Origin: an uncultured Kangiellaceae bacterium | GTDB taxonomy: Bacteria; Pseudomonadota; Gammaproteobacteria; Enterobacterales; Kangiellaceae | Assembly (NCBI GenBank): GCA_905479925.1 | Contig: CAJQOL010000013.1 | Coordinates: 1 to 64,000, forward strand | Reading direction: 5' to 3' | Length of the DNA: 64,000 nucleotides | Program-made: the position numbers and the translations under genes | Notes under the pieces: model-generated | Databases searched by the model: none | What the model saw: only the letters and a program-made list of their open reading frames with translations | What the model was told of the DNA's origin: nothing | Part shown: positions 47,357 to 55,995 of the stretch, in pieces | How the letters are laid out: each line of letters opens with the position of its first letter | Numbering within the stretch: the stretch's first letter is position 1

Positions 47357-48490
47357 TTAGTTACCGGCTTTAAAAGCCTGAATGTCAGCGGGTTGAACGG
47401 TATCGCCAGTGTTGTTACCCCAAGCATTTCGCTCATAGGTGATAACAGCAGCCATTTCCGCGTCGGTCAATTGCGCCCCATAAGCCGCCATTGAAGTACC
47501 TGTTTTACCATTAACAACTATGTCGATATGTCCTTCAGCTGGTCCTTTAGCAATCCGGCTATCTTTTAGCGCTGGGAATGTAGGTGGCATGCCTAAACCG
47601 TTAGGCATATGACACATACCACACTTGGCGTCGTAGGTAGTTTTACCAAGCGCCATTAATTTGTCCATGTCCCAACTTGCCGCCGCAGCCTCTGCTGCCG
47701 CTTTTTCCGCCGCTATTCTTTCGTCATTCTTAGTAGCAACCCAAGCTTTATAGTCGTCTTTGCTTAAAACTTTGACAACAACTGGCATAAAGCCATGGTC
47801 TTTACCACATAGCTCGGTACATTGACCTCTAAATATCTTGCCAGCATGCTCTGCAGGGATATTGGTCCATGTTTCATTAATAAATCCAGGGATAGCGTCT
47901 TTCTTAACCGCTAAATCAGGAACCCACCAAGAATGAATAACGTCATCAGCAGTTACTAGAAACCTTACTTTAGTGTCAACAGGGATAACAAGCATGTTAT
48001 CAACTTCGAGTAAATAGTTAGGATCATCAACCGCTAGTGTTCTGTCTAAGTTACTAAAGAAGTTAATATCATTTTCTAAGTACTTATAATGCCATTTCCA
48101 TTGTGAGCCCGTTACCTGAATACTCATTTCAGATTCAGAAGCATCTTCCATTTTCACAAGCAATTTAACTGCAGGCCATGTCAAATAAACAAGGATAATG
48201 ATAGGAATAATTGTCCACACAAATTCTACAGAAGTACTGTGAGAAAAGGTTGCAGGTGTTGGATTTTTAGACTTGCGATGAAAAATGAACGAATAAATCA
48301 TTGCACCGAATACGACAACCGATATAGCAACCATGACCCACACAACCATCATGTGTAAATCAAAAGCTCCAATACTGGTTTCCGTCACTCCGGGCCGCAT
48401 ATTCAGGTCAGATGCCGCCTGTACTCCGCCACTAAGCAAAACGCTTAACAAAGAAGCAATGCCAGCAATCAACTTGCGTCGAATGGCCAT
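47357..48490 (-). CDS. ctaC: cytochrome c oxidase subunit II fused to cytochrome c
   Basis: CuA-bearing electron entry subunit. The 377 residues comprise a signal peptide, two membrane helices and the cupredoxin domain. The CuA site is in CTELCGKDHGFMPVVV, followed by a linker rich in Ala and Lys (about 275-290) and a C-terminal mono-heme cytochrome c with CGMCH and an axial Met in AAYG-type context. The fusion marks a caa3-like enzyme. It is the first gene of the oxidase operon. Confidence 0.96.
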   Translation of the reverse strand: MAIRRKLIAGIASLLSVLLSGGVQAASDLNMRPGVTETSIGAFDLHMMVVWVMVAISVVVFGAMIYSFIFHRKSKNPTPATFSHSTSVEFVWTIIPIIILVYLTWPAVKLLVKMEDASESEMSIQVTGSQWKWHYKYLENDINFFSNLDRTLAVDDPNYLLEVDNMLVIPVDTKVRFLVTADDVIHSWWVPDLAVKKDAIPGFINETWTNIPAEHAGKIFRGQCTELCGKDHGFMPVVVKVLSKDDYKAWVATKNDERIAAEKAAAEAAAASWDMDKLMALGKTTYDAKCGMCHMPNGLGMPPTFPALKDSRIAKGPAEGHIDIVVNGKTGTSMAAYGAQLTDAEMAAVITYERNAWGNNTGDTVQPADIQAFKAGN

Positions 48491-48756
48491 TGAGAGATCT
48501 CCATTTATTATTGTAAAAAAACGGCACTGCCGTTTACTGGGATTAGTATGAAAATAAGGAATTTATGACACGACAAGAGGTAGCAAATTCCACCAATTTG
48601 CTTAACAACCTACATACCCCTCCTTATTATGGTGGAATTATAAGGCACAAAACCTAGGAATCAAGCAAAATAATGCCTTTTTGCCAAGGGACAAATTGCC
48701 ACAGGCATGATCTAGGACAAGCATTTACTCGCTTTTGAGTATGAACCGCTAGCAGA
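48491..48756. other. promoter region of the oxidase operon
   Basis: 266 bp between the convergently facing end of the second ECF unit and ctaC. It must hold the oxidase promoter, but no consensus pair stood out. No coding sign. Confidence 0.4.
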
Positions 48757-49425
48757 TCAGCGGTTGAAGAGCTTTATTTGTTCATCAATCGGATAGTTAG
48801 GGTAAACCTGCTTGAACCGCTCTAATTCAGTCTTAGCGTCACTAACACGTCCTTTCTTAAGTAGTTCTATTATGGTTCTCGCCCAAGCATCTTGCTCTGG
48901 ATAGTCTACTTTTTGTTGCTGATTACCGGTATAGAGGGCATCGTCATTTTGGGAGTCTCCGAGCTCAGTGTCTAGCGGTTGTAGCTCAACAACCTCTAGT
49001 TCCGTCTTACCAACAGATTCAGGGGGTAATACTAGACTCGGCAGTTGTCGACCGCTTTTATCATTTGGCTCACTATTTTCTTCCAACTTTATACTTATTT
49101 CTTTCGAACTTTTCGCGGAATCAGCCGTAAATTCACTTTCAACAAATTGGTCGGGGGCTTGCCATAACGAATTGATAGCGATAACGCTAAAACTAAACGC
49201 AGTTGCGACGTACAAAGGTAAAGAGAGCTTTCTCCACCAGCTGAAACGATATTGATTAGTGTTGGGACGACGCTTCGATTCACGCACTGACGCTGCGATA
49301 ATTTGTTTATCAAGGAATAACGAGGGTTCCGCTTCATCAGCACAAAGAGCATTCTCAATTTGAACTAAATCTGCTTCTATGTCCTTTATTTCCGAGTCTT
49401 TTGGATCATTCATATTAGCATTCAT
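48757..49425 (-). CDS. putative membrane anti-sigma factor
   Basis: The 222 residues have an acidic N-terminal domain, one membrane segment near 69-87 following a WWRK basic patch, a variable linker, and a C-terminal helical motif (DAWARTIIELLKKGRVSDAKTELERF) like a tetratricopeptide half-unit. There is no clear zinc motif. The start shares one base with the stop of the sigma gene upstream (TAATG), and GGAGA precedes it. Position and topology make it the likely partner of that ECF factor, but no family signature proves it. Confidence 0.68.
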   Translation of the reverse strand: MNANMNDPKDSEIKDIEADLVQIENALCADEAEPSLFLDKQIIAASVRESKRRPNTNQYRFSWWRKLSLPLYVATAFSFSVIAINSLWQAPDQFVESEFTADSAKSSKEISIKLEENSEPNDKSGRQLPSLVLPPESVGKTELEVVELQPLDTELGDSQNDDALYTGNQQQKVDYPEQDAWARTIIELLKKGRVSDAKTELERFKQVYPNYPIDEQIKLFNR

Positions 49426-50072
49426 TATTTTGACTCTCCGAGAGGAGCTTGCATAAGGTCCCTCAGTTTGTAGGTTGCATACCGTAAACGGCTCTTGACC
49501 GTCTCTTTTCCGCAGTCCAAGATCACAGCAATATCGTCCAAAGACAGCCCCGTGTTTAATTTCAACAGCAAGGTATTTTTTTGCTCATTCGGCAACAACT
49601 CAATCATTTTTCGCAGTTCTGCAGCCCTTTGTTTAGATTCATAATCGTCGCCTTCAAATGAATCATTAAGACTAACTTCATCAGCGACTTGCTCCTCTTG
49701 ATATTCACAATCTGCTAGTCGCTTTTTTTCTTTTCTATAAACGTCAATCACGTGATTTGTTGCAATGCGGTATAGATAAGTTGTAAAAAGCGCCTTTGGC
49801 TGATATCGCGTGCGGTTGTTAATAATTTTCATCCAAACTTCTTGAAAACACTCCTCAGCAATCGCTCGATTAGAAAACTGCCTTAGACAATAACGAAACA
49901 ATCCGGCCCGGTGTCTTTGGTAAAGAACTTCAAAAGCTTCAGAATTACCTTTTGCGTACTGAAGAATTAGTTGTTCATCATTTAAATCATTTATCATGGC
50001 TCTAGTGAACTTCAAATCCAAAGAATTTGCAAATTTGATTCCTTCAATAGGTTTTAGAGCGATAGCATTCAT
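49425..50072 (-). CDS. ECF-family RNA polymerase sigma factor, second pair
   Basis: The 215 residues have region 2 with YCLRQFSNRAIAEECFQEVWMKI and ATNHVIDVYRKEKKR, and region 4 with LNTGLSLDDIAVILDCGKETVKSRL. An N-terminal extension of about 25 residues precedes the usual start, so ATG 49997 (MINDLNDEQ) is an alternative. It is coupled to the downstream anti-sigma gene. It belongs to a different ECF subgroup from the factor at 36618, judged by region 4. Confidence 0.88.
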   Translation of the reverse strand: MNAIALKPIEGIKFANSLDLKFTRAMINDLNDEQLILQYAKGNSEAFEVLYQRHRAGLFRYCLRQFSNRAIAEECFQEVWMKIINNRTRYQPKALFTTYLYRIATNHVIDVYRKEKKRLADCEYQEEQVADEVSLNDSFEGDDYESKQRAAELRKMIELLPNEQKNTLLLKLNTGLSLDDIAVILDCGKETVKSRLRYATYKLRDLMQAPLGESK

Positions 50073-50400
50073 ATCAATTAAGTAATCTTTTAACTTTTAG
50101 CTTTTCGGAAAAACTATAAAACACAAAAACAACCATCGGTAGAGTCTGAGGTGGTTCTACTTTGCAGCTGATATTTTGTCACATCCTCTAATAACGTACT
50201 CAAAATAGAAAAGGGGTCAAAAAGCGTCTAACAAAAGAAATTATGTCTGTTATTTAGTGTGCCATAATAAACAATAGGCTCGGCGGTTCTTATATCCCTT
50301 TAAAGGCGCCTATGAGAGACTGGCCCTCAGCTAAAGCTAATCATCATTCGAACAGATAGGTATACAACAGATAGGCACACAACCGATAGGCAAACTTGAT
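50073..50400. other. divergent intergenic region, second sigma gene / DUF3530-like gene
   Basis: 328 bp without coding signs. A GTGACAA / GTAGAA pair spaced 15 bases apart on the reverse strand (near 50155-50185) is a weak ECF-promoter candidate. Three 15 bp repeats lie next to the plus-strand gene. Confidence 0.4.
50351..50395 (+). repeat. three 15 bp tandem repeats ending at the ribosome site
   Basis: AACAGATAGGTATAC, AACAGATAGGCACAC and AACCGATAGGCAAAC. The third copy ends five bases before the ATG at 50401 and its ATAGG is the only ribosome-site-like sequence there. Confidence 0.9.
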
Positions 50401-51399
50401 ATGCGGAAACCTTACATTTACATTTGTTACTTGTTGACTGTAGTTTTTGTTACCGGTTTTAACGACGCTTTCGCAGAAGAAGACTTAACAGAAGAGAATT
50501 TACCCGCTGCCGAAGTAGATACTCCTAAAGCGACCTTATCTTTTAATGTAGAGCCAAACTTACTCCACCGCGCTCTGGATAGGTTTAAAACACAATGGTT
50601 AATGGTTAGAGAAACTCAGCACTTATTATTAACGGTTGAGCAGCAAGGAAAAATAGAACGAGGTAATATTTTATTTTTTCACGCGCAGGGAGAAAACCCC
50701 AACCATCCCAAACTCGTTAGACCGCTTGTACTTCAACTTAGCAAACTAGGTTGGAATGTATTCGTACCGCACATTGCAAATGAAGATTTTCCTCGCAAGT
50801 TTCCCTCTTCAGAGGATGAAGAACCAGCAAACGACGAAAATAGCGAACAACAAACCGACGAAACTAAACAGCCCGATAACAATGAGCAGACGTCAGCAAA
50901 TGATAATAATGAGACGGCTTCTACAGAACAAGATGACAACCTTGTTTTGGAACCACAGGAAGAATTGTTCTTTTTTGAAAATGAAGCAGATTATCAGCAG
51001 TATATTGAAGAAATCTGTCAATCAGTTGCAAACGATACCGACATCGATCAATTACCGACATTTTTTATTACACACCAAAATTACAGCATATGGTCAATTC
51101 CTTGTATTAAATTGAGTAGCACGGCTTCACCGATCGTTATGCTTAACCCCCAATCGCCGTTATCTGATATTAATCAGATCGAAGCATCATTTAAACAACA
51201 GTCTGTTCCCCTTTATAGCATTTATTCCAGTGAAGATGACAATGATTCTCTCTACCGCTTGATCAAATCAAAAAAATGGGGCGGAAATAACCAACAGTTA
51301 AGAACCTATTTATTTCCAACCGGCAACCTTTCTGAAGAAAATAATGTGTTAGCAAAACTAATAACTGGTTGGATTGAAAAGCAAAGAAAAACAAAATAG
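50401..51399 (+). CDS. secreted DUF3530-like protein
   Basis: The 332 residues have a signal peptide ending near AFA and an alpha/beta-hydrolase-like core (ILFFHAQGENPNHPKLVRPLVLQLSKLGWNVFVPHI). This matches DUF3530, although the catalytic serine elbow is not obvious. An acidic Asn/Glu-rich insert lies near 140-190, where the family often has a linker. The role is unknown. Repeats lie immediately upstream. Confidence 0.65.
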   Translation: MRKPYIYICYLLTVVFVTGFNDAFAEEDLTEENLPAAEVDTPKATLSFNVEPNLLHRALDRFKTQWLMVRETQHLLLTVEQQGKIERGNILFFHAQGENPNHPKLVRPLVLQLSKLGWNVFVPHIANEDFPRKFPSSEDEEPANDENSEQQTDETKQPDNNEQTSANDNNETASTEQDDNLVLEPQEELFFFENEADYQQYIEEICQSVANDTDIDQLPTFFITHQNYSIWSIPCIKLSSTASPIVMLNPQSPLSDINQIEASFKQQSVPLYSIYSSEDDNDSLYRLIKSKKWGGNNQQLRTYLFPTGNLSEENNVLAKLITGWIEKQRKTK

Positions 51400-51618
51400 A
51401 TCACAAAAAAGGCGTTTCATTTGTTTCTAAGCTAAACTCACTTAGCGTATTGAAATTGCTTAAAAAGTTTATTATTTGTTTGAAATCGACTCATAGACGG
51501 TGAAAAGTAAAAAAAAAGACTATTTTTCGAACAAATAACGCATTTTTTTTTGAATTTTTTTATAACACAATATAAACTTCGCAATGAACTAACTACATTC
51601 AAAACAGTGGAGATAATC

Positions 51619-52278
51619 ATGGCCAAAGGCGGCGTAAAGAAAAAGACAGCTAAGGTAGCAGCTAAGAAAGCAGCTCCTAAAAAAGTAGCAGCTAAAAAAG
51701 CAGCTCCTAAAAAGGTAGCAGCGAAGAAAGCAGCTCCTAAAAAGGTAGCAGCTAAAAAAGCAGCTCCTAAAAAGGCAGCAGCTAAAAAAGCAGCTCCTAA
51801 GGCAATGGGAATTGACAAAGTAATTGCTACAGCTTCTAAAGCTTGCGAAAAAGCAACTGCAGGTGTTAAGAAGTCTGATGCAACTATGAAGGGTCTAGTA
51901 GCTAAAGTTGCAGCAGCAACTAAAGCGGTAGCCACTAAAAAAGCTGCAGCAGCTAAGAAGAAAACAGCGGCAACTAAAAAAGCTGTTCAATCTGCAATGA
52001 AAGCTAAAGCTAACGCTTCTGCAAAAGTTAAAGCTCATAAAGAAAAAGCTAAAGCAGCTAACGATGCACTTAAAGCAGCTAACGCTATGCTTAAAGCAAT
52101 GCAAGGTGTTAAAGCTAAAATGGCTAGCGCAGCTAAGAAAGACGCAGCAACAGTTGCTCGTTTACAAGCTAAACAAGCTAAAGCGGCAGCATCTTTAGAA
52201 GCAAAACTAATCAAAGTTGCTTCTAAGCCTAAGAAAGCTAAGAAAAAAGCTAAGAAAAAGGCTCCTGCAAAAAAATAA
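51619..52278 (+). CDS. histone H1-like Lys/Ala-rich DNA-binding protein
   Basis: From ATG 51619 (GGAG upstream) it has 220 residues. The N-terminal part is a block of AAPKK and AAKK units, nearly perfect in DNA at a 30 bp period. The central helical part (about 70-190) is likely coiled, and a lysine-rich tail ends KKAPAKK. It belongs to the family of bacterial H1-like proteins such as AlgP/HctA, which coat or compact DNA. The in-frame ATG at 51550 adds an AT-rich leader and is rejected. It ends in a strong terminator. Confidence 0.85.
   Translation: MAKGGVKKKTAKVAAKKAAPKKVAAKKAAPKKVAAKKAAPKKVAAKKAAPKKAAAKKAAPKAMGIDKVIATASKACEKATAGVKKSDATMKGLVAKVAAATKAVATKKAAAAKKKTAATKKAVQSAMKAKANASAKVKAHKEKAKAANDALKAANAMLKAMQGVKAKMASAAKKDAATVARLQAKQAKAAASLEAKLIKVASKPKKAKKKAKKKAPAKK
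51655..51799 (+). repeat. 30 bp coding repeats in the histone-like gene
   Basis: About five copies of a unit built from GTAGCAGCTAAGAAAGCAGC and CTCCTAAAAAA, encoding VAAKKAAPKK. The near-identity at DNA level points to recent expansion or gene conversion. Confidence 0.85.
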
Positions 52279-52301
52279 GCTAACGTTTCGTTAGGTTAAA
52301 C

Positions 52302-52330
52302 AAAAAAGGAAGCTTAGGCTTCCTTTTTTA
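52302..52330. terminator. terminator after the histone-like gene
   Basis: The stem GGAAGC / GCTTCC is flanked by six A and six T. It lies between convergent genes and can act in both directions. Confidence 0.9.
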
Positions 52331-52355
52331 TTGTGTGAAATTTCAGTTCTGACCA

Positions 52356-52910
52356 TTAAGGCTTAAGCACTCTCTCTAATAAGCGATTCAGCTCGTTTTT
52401 TGCTTCCCGCGCACCATAAGATGTTTGCTGGAACACGGTTTTTCCAGATGCTAAGCTTTTAACGTATATGGAACGATCCTTAATTAACTGGCAACCATCA
52501 GCATATAGCTTCATGGCCATTATTCTCTCTTCATGTCTTCTTGTATCAACCGCATTCACGCATTTAATAATCCGTTTATCTCTAACATGACGTTGTGCTT
52601 TAGATACCGCTTTCAAGTCGAGTATGCTTGCACGCATTGGTAAGATGATTGTTTCCTCAGTCGGTAAATTTTTCACAGAAGGTGCATAGTCACTAATAAT
52701 GAAATCAACATTGGGTGGAACAACAGGTAAATTGGGAACGACACTGAAAGGCAGTTGATTTTCAGAAAAAACATCGGAAGCCGACTGTTGTGGATCTAAA
52801 TCACACACTAACACTTTATAACCGGCATAATAGGCAGCCGCAGCAAAGTTCAGTGCTAAGGTTGTTTTACCTACCCCTCCTTTTGGTGACCAGAATGCTA
52901 TACGTCTCAT
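52356..52910 (-). CDS. small ParA/MinD-type ATPase, no ParB partner
   Basis: The 184-residue deviant Walker ATPase has KGGVGKTT at 10-17 with the signature Lys10, CDLDPQQSAS as the A'-motif and DFIISDYAP as Walker B. It is shorter than chromosomal ParA and lacks a DNA-binding N-terminal domain. No parB or parS-like site is seen, so it is an orphan positioning or regulatory ATPase. It follows the FHA-cyclase gene by 24 bp on the same strand and likely shares its transcript. Confidence 0.85.
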   Translation of the reverse strand: MRRIAFWSPKGGVGKTTLALNFAAAAYYAGYKVLVCDLDPQQSASDVFSENQLPFSVVPNLPVVPPNVDFIISDYAPSVKNLPTEETIILPMRASILDLKAVSKAQRHVRDKRIIKCVNAVDTRRHEERIMAMKLYADGCQLIKDRSIYVKSLASGKTVFQQTSYGAREAKNELNRLLERVLKP

Positions 52911-52934
52911 ACAGGTACTTCCTAAAAACTAATA

Positions 52935-53840
52935 TTAGCTTTGAATGTTAATTTGAATAAGATGTTTCGTTGACTTATGCGTGGGTACGCCAAGCGACAG
53001 CTCACTGCTCTCTAATAAAGGAAACTCTTCTCTCCGCAGATAAAACTCTAATCCGTTCGCCGGTTTCAAGTAACACCCGTTGGTCGAATGATCAACCAAT
53101 ACAAACTTACCTCTATTATAGCTAATATGACAATGTTCTCTTGAAATCTGACTATCTTCAATGGTTAATTGGCAAGACATTGAGTCTCGGCCAATCATAA
53201 AGGGTGTCATGTTAGCTTCTATCACTATTTCTTGGCCTGCAAATTCAAGTGCCAAGATCTGTTTATTAATATTGTCCAACTCAACATCAGTAGACAGAAA
53301 ACGTGTCTCATTATGAAAGCCTTGCTCATCTTGCCAGTAAAGTCGATAAATAGTAGAAGCGCTTGTTGCTCCTTTCAATTTTATTCGATCAAATTCTCGT
53401 GCTTTCGAGCGGTGATTTTCAGCTAAACTCATGTACATTGCTTCGGAGAAAATAATTTGGCTGCCTTGAGCAAGTTTGGTTAAGTGCGCTGCGTCATTAA
53501 CCGCTTCACCAAACAAATCACCTTTTTCTAACAGCACCTCACCAAAGGATATGCCGATACTAACCAATAAACGATGTTGCAAAAAGCTCTTGGCAAACTC
53601 TTCTTGAATCGCTATGGCAGCCGCAACACAATTTTCCGCCGAGGAAAAACTCACCATAACCTCATCACCTATGGTTTTTATCACTCGTCCTTTTCTTTGC
53701 GCTGTTTGAACTTGTATTTGAGTAAGAAGGTAGTCGATTACCGTTTTTGCTAAGCTATTCCCTTTGGTCTTATATAAAGCGGAACTACCGGATATGTCAG
53801 CAAACATAATCGCTTTTTGTTTCTCTTTTGTCAGTATCAT
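52935..53840 (-). CDS. class III nucleotide cyclase fused to an FHA domain
   Basis: The 301 residues hold a cyclase homology domain (about 8-170) and a phosphothreonine-binding FHA domain (about 208-290: MIGRD, SREHC, STNG). Metal-binding Asp15 and Asp59 are present, as are adenine-specifying Lys55 and Asp108 and the Asn115. The transition-state Arg, expected four residues after the Asn, is His119. It may be weak, inactive or regulatory. GGGAG precedes the ATG. It is in an apparent operon with the ParA-like ATPase. Confidence 0.82.
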   Translation of the reverse strand: MILTKEKQKAIMFADISGSSALYKTKGNSLAKTVIDYLLTQIQVQTAQRKGRVIKTIGDEVMVSFSSAENCVAAAIAIQEEFAKSFLQHRLLVSIGISFGEVLLEKGDLFGEAVNDAAHLTKLAQGSQIIFSEAMYMSLAENHRSKAREFDRIKLKGATSASTIYRLYWQDEQGFHNETRFLSTDVELDNINKQILALEFAGQEIVIEANMTPFMIGRDSMSCQLTIEDSQISREHCHISYNRGKFVLVDHSTNGCYLKPANGLEFYLRREEFPLLESSELSLGVPTHKSTKHLIQINIQS

Positions 53841-53917
53841 ATCCTTATCTCCCTGGCCTATGTTAAAAGACCATCAATCGACAAATATTATATCAGCGCC
53901 TGAAATATCACCTAACG

Positions 53918-54766
53918 CTAATTTTTTCTAGCAACAAAGCGGTTAGTTGGTCGTCCATCGGGCAACAAAGCAATATCATCTAAAAGAACGGTAAAGCTGC
54001 CAAACTGACGCTTCAACTCACCCTCTTTGAGTAAATATCTTGGATTCTTCGGACTACCCCATTGCTCACAGCCTTGCATAAAAGTCTGGTAAATTATATA
54101 TCCCCCTCTATTTAGCATTTTTTCTAGTTTGCTTAATAAAGGTCTATGCAAGTATCTAACAACGATGATGGCATCAAAACGTCCGAGCATCGAATCAAGT
54201 TGCTCAACATTTTTTTCGATATCTAACAACTTTGTCTCAACACTTCCCTGTAACGAAGGCTCTCTTAAACGCAAACCGTCTACTTTCTCTAATGCGCTCG
54301 CACTGTGGTCAACCGCTGTAATATCCCAACCAAACTTGGCCATAAACAAACTATCTCGTCCAGCACCGCAGCCTATATCCAACCCCGATACCTGTTTGTT
54401 TTTTGTATCAACATGCTCGACGAACCAATCCACGACGCTAGCAGGTTGCCAAAGGGTGTTTGATTGACTACCTCGTTGACCGATACCCAGTGCGACGATT
54501 TCCTCTAAATTGGCAACGGAATCCGTCATCACATTTTCTATACGATAGTTCTTAGATTCTAGGAATTCTGTCGCAACGGCTAAGGATTGAGAATTTCCAA
54601 ACAAATTAATTGACGTTTGATTACTGGGTAATTCATGTAAACGAGATGCTAAATCTTGCAAAGGAAAATTTGCTGCGCCATTAAGATGAAGATTTGCGTA
54701 ATCTTTCTCTGAGCGGATATCGACAGTGGGGCTCAATAAAAATTGTTGAAAGTCCATATTAGGCAT
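53918..54766 (-). CDS. rhodanese-like and SAM-dependent methyltransferase fusion
   Basis: The 282 residues have an N-terminal rhodanese-like fold (about 1-95) in which the catalytic Cys loop reads NLFGNSQS, with no Cys, so it cannot transfer sulfur. The methyltransferase domain from about 120 has LDIGCGAGRDSLFMAKFG as SAM motif I. It resembles TehB-type methyltransferases. The substrate is unknown. Its start overlaps the end of trmH by eight bases, so they are probably coupled. Confidence 0.75.
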   Translation of the reverse strand: MPNMDFQQFLLSPTVDIRSEKDYANLHLNGAANFPLQDLASRLHELPSNQTSINLFGNSQSLAVATEFLESKNYRIENVMTDSVANLEEIVALGIGQRGSQSNTLWQPASVVDWFVEHVDTKNKQVSGLDIGCGAGRDSLFMAKFGWDITAVDHSASALEKVDGLRLREPSLQGSVETKLLDIEKNVEQLDSMLGRFDAIIVVRYLHRPLLSKLEKMLNRGGYIIYQTFMQGCEQWGSPKNPRYLLKEGELKRQFGSFTVLLDDIALLPDGRPTNRFVARKN

Positions 54767-55445
54767 TTAGCATAGAGTGTCTCATTTGATGCCACTCATC
54801 ATCATCAATATCACCATCTTCATTAATCATCGGATATCTTATCTGATATTTATCACAGAATTTTTTAACCTCTGGATGCAACCACTCAAACCTTAGTTTT
54901 TCGCAAACTTTGTCATCAAGTTGGCGTTTATCATAAAGGCCGGCTTGTTCACGCTGTCTTTGCGCTTCATATAAAATGATAGCGGTCGCTACAGATACAT
55001 TTAGCGATTGAACCATACCCAACATTGGTACAAGAATGTGTTGGTCCGCCAACTCGGCAGCCCTATCACTGACACCAAACTTTTCTGACCCAACTAATAC
55101 ACAGGTTGGTTTAGTATAATCAATACTTCTGAAATCTACCGCTCTATCCGAAAAATGGGCTGCGAGAATCTGCTTTCCCTCACTCTTCATTTGCGCTAAG
55201 CCAGTATCTAACTCATTATGCGTATGGGTGGTCACCCACCGGTTACTTCCCATAGCCGTTCCATGACACTCTCTTAAAACGCTCTTTGGGTAAACCGCAT
55301 GAACGTCACCGATACCAATAGCGTCACAGGTACGCACGATTGCCGCTAGATTATGAGGCTTATGAACTTCATCCATAAATACCGTAAGGTTTGTTTGGCG
55401 TCGATTCAGTAACTCAATGATTTTTTGATTTCTAGGATTACTCAC
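54759..55445 (-). CDS. trmH: tRNA (guanosine-18-2'-O)-methyltransferase TrmH
   Basis: SPOUT enzyme that methylates G18 in the tRNA D-loop. The 228 residues have motif 1 (HNLAAIVRTCDAIGIG), motif 2 (LVGSEKFGVSD) and motif 3 (VPMLGMVQSLNVSVATAIILYEAQRQR), with the C-terminal TrmH extension. The start is GTG 55445. In E. coli it also follows spoT; here ridA lies between. Confidence 0.94.
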   Translation of the reverse strand: MSNPRNQKIIELLNRRQTNLTVFMDEVHKPHNLAAIVRTCDAIGIGDVHAVYPKSVLRECHGTAMGSNRWVTTHTHNELDTGLAQMKSEGKQILAAHFSDRAVDFRSIDYTKPTCVLVGSEKFGVSDRAAELADQHILVPMLGMVQSLNVSVATAIILYEAQRQREQAGLYDKRQLDDKVCEKLRFEWLHPEVKKFCDKYQIRYPMINEDGDIDDDEWHQMRHSMLNA

Positions 55446-55488
55446 AGCTATGCCTGGTCTGTTTCTATTGAGCCTATTGAGGAAAAAA

Positions 55489-55872
55489 TCATTGGTTTAG
55501 CGACATAATCGCATCCATTTCCACTTGAGCACCTTTAGGTAGCTCGCGAACTCCAACAGCGGCACGAGCTGGATAGGGCTCGTTGAAATACTCTGCCATT
55601 ACCTGGTTGACTATCGGAAAACAGCTGAGTTCCGTTAGGAAAATATTCAACTTATCGATATTGCTTAAGTCTCCGCCAGCGGCATTGGTGATAGCGGTTA
55701 GATTTTTGAAAACTTGATGAATTTGTGGTTCAATTTCCTGAGATACAAATTCCATGGTTTCAGGGTCGAGCGGGATCTGTCCCGAAATATAAACAGTATT
55801 TCCAGTTTGAACAGCCTGCGAATAGGTACCAATTGCCGCGGGTGCATTTTCTGTATTGATTATCTTACGCAT
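55489..55872 (-). CDS. ridA: RidA family enamine/imine deaminase
   Basis: Destroys reactive enamines such as 2-aminoacrylate. The 127 residues match the family length, with the N-terminal IGTYSQAV, the ISGQIPLDP strand, and the conserved Arg in PARAAVGVRELP. It lies in the spoT-trmH block, as in many gammaproteobacteria. Confidence 0.94.
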   Translation of the reverse strand: MRKIINTENAPAAIGTYSQAVQTGNTVYISGQIPLDPETMEFVSQEIEPQIHQVFKNLTAITNAAGGDLSNIDKLNIFLTELSCFPIVNQVMAEYFNEPYPARAAVGVRELPKGAQVEMDAIMSLNQ

Positions 55873-55995
55873 TGTTTATTTTCCTATATGGCGAACTCGC
55901 AGTTATTAGTGATAAAAAAATAACTAATGTAAACACGGTTGATTTAATCTAACATGCACCTAATTAGCTAAGTTTGATCAATGTAATTTTAACGA

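Noticed and set aside
51438-51935. 165-codon reverse-strand frame in the histone-like gene
   Set aside because: It mirrors the 30 bp Lys/Ala repeats of the plus-strand gene, producing an artificial Ala/Phe-rich repeat.
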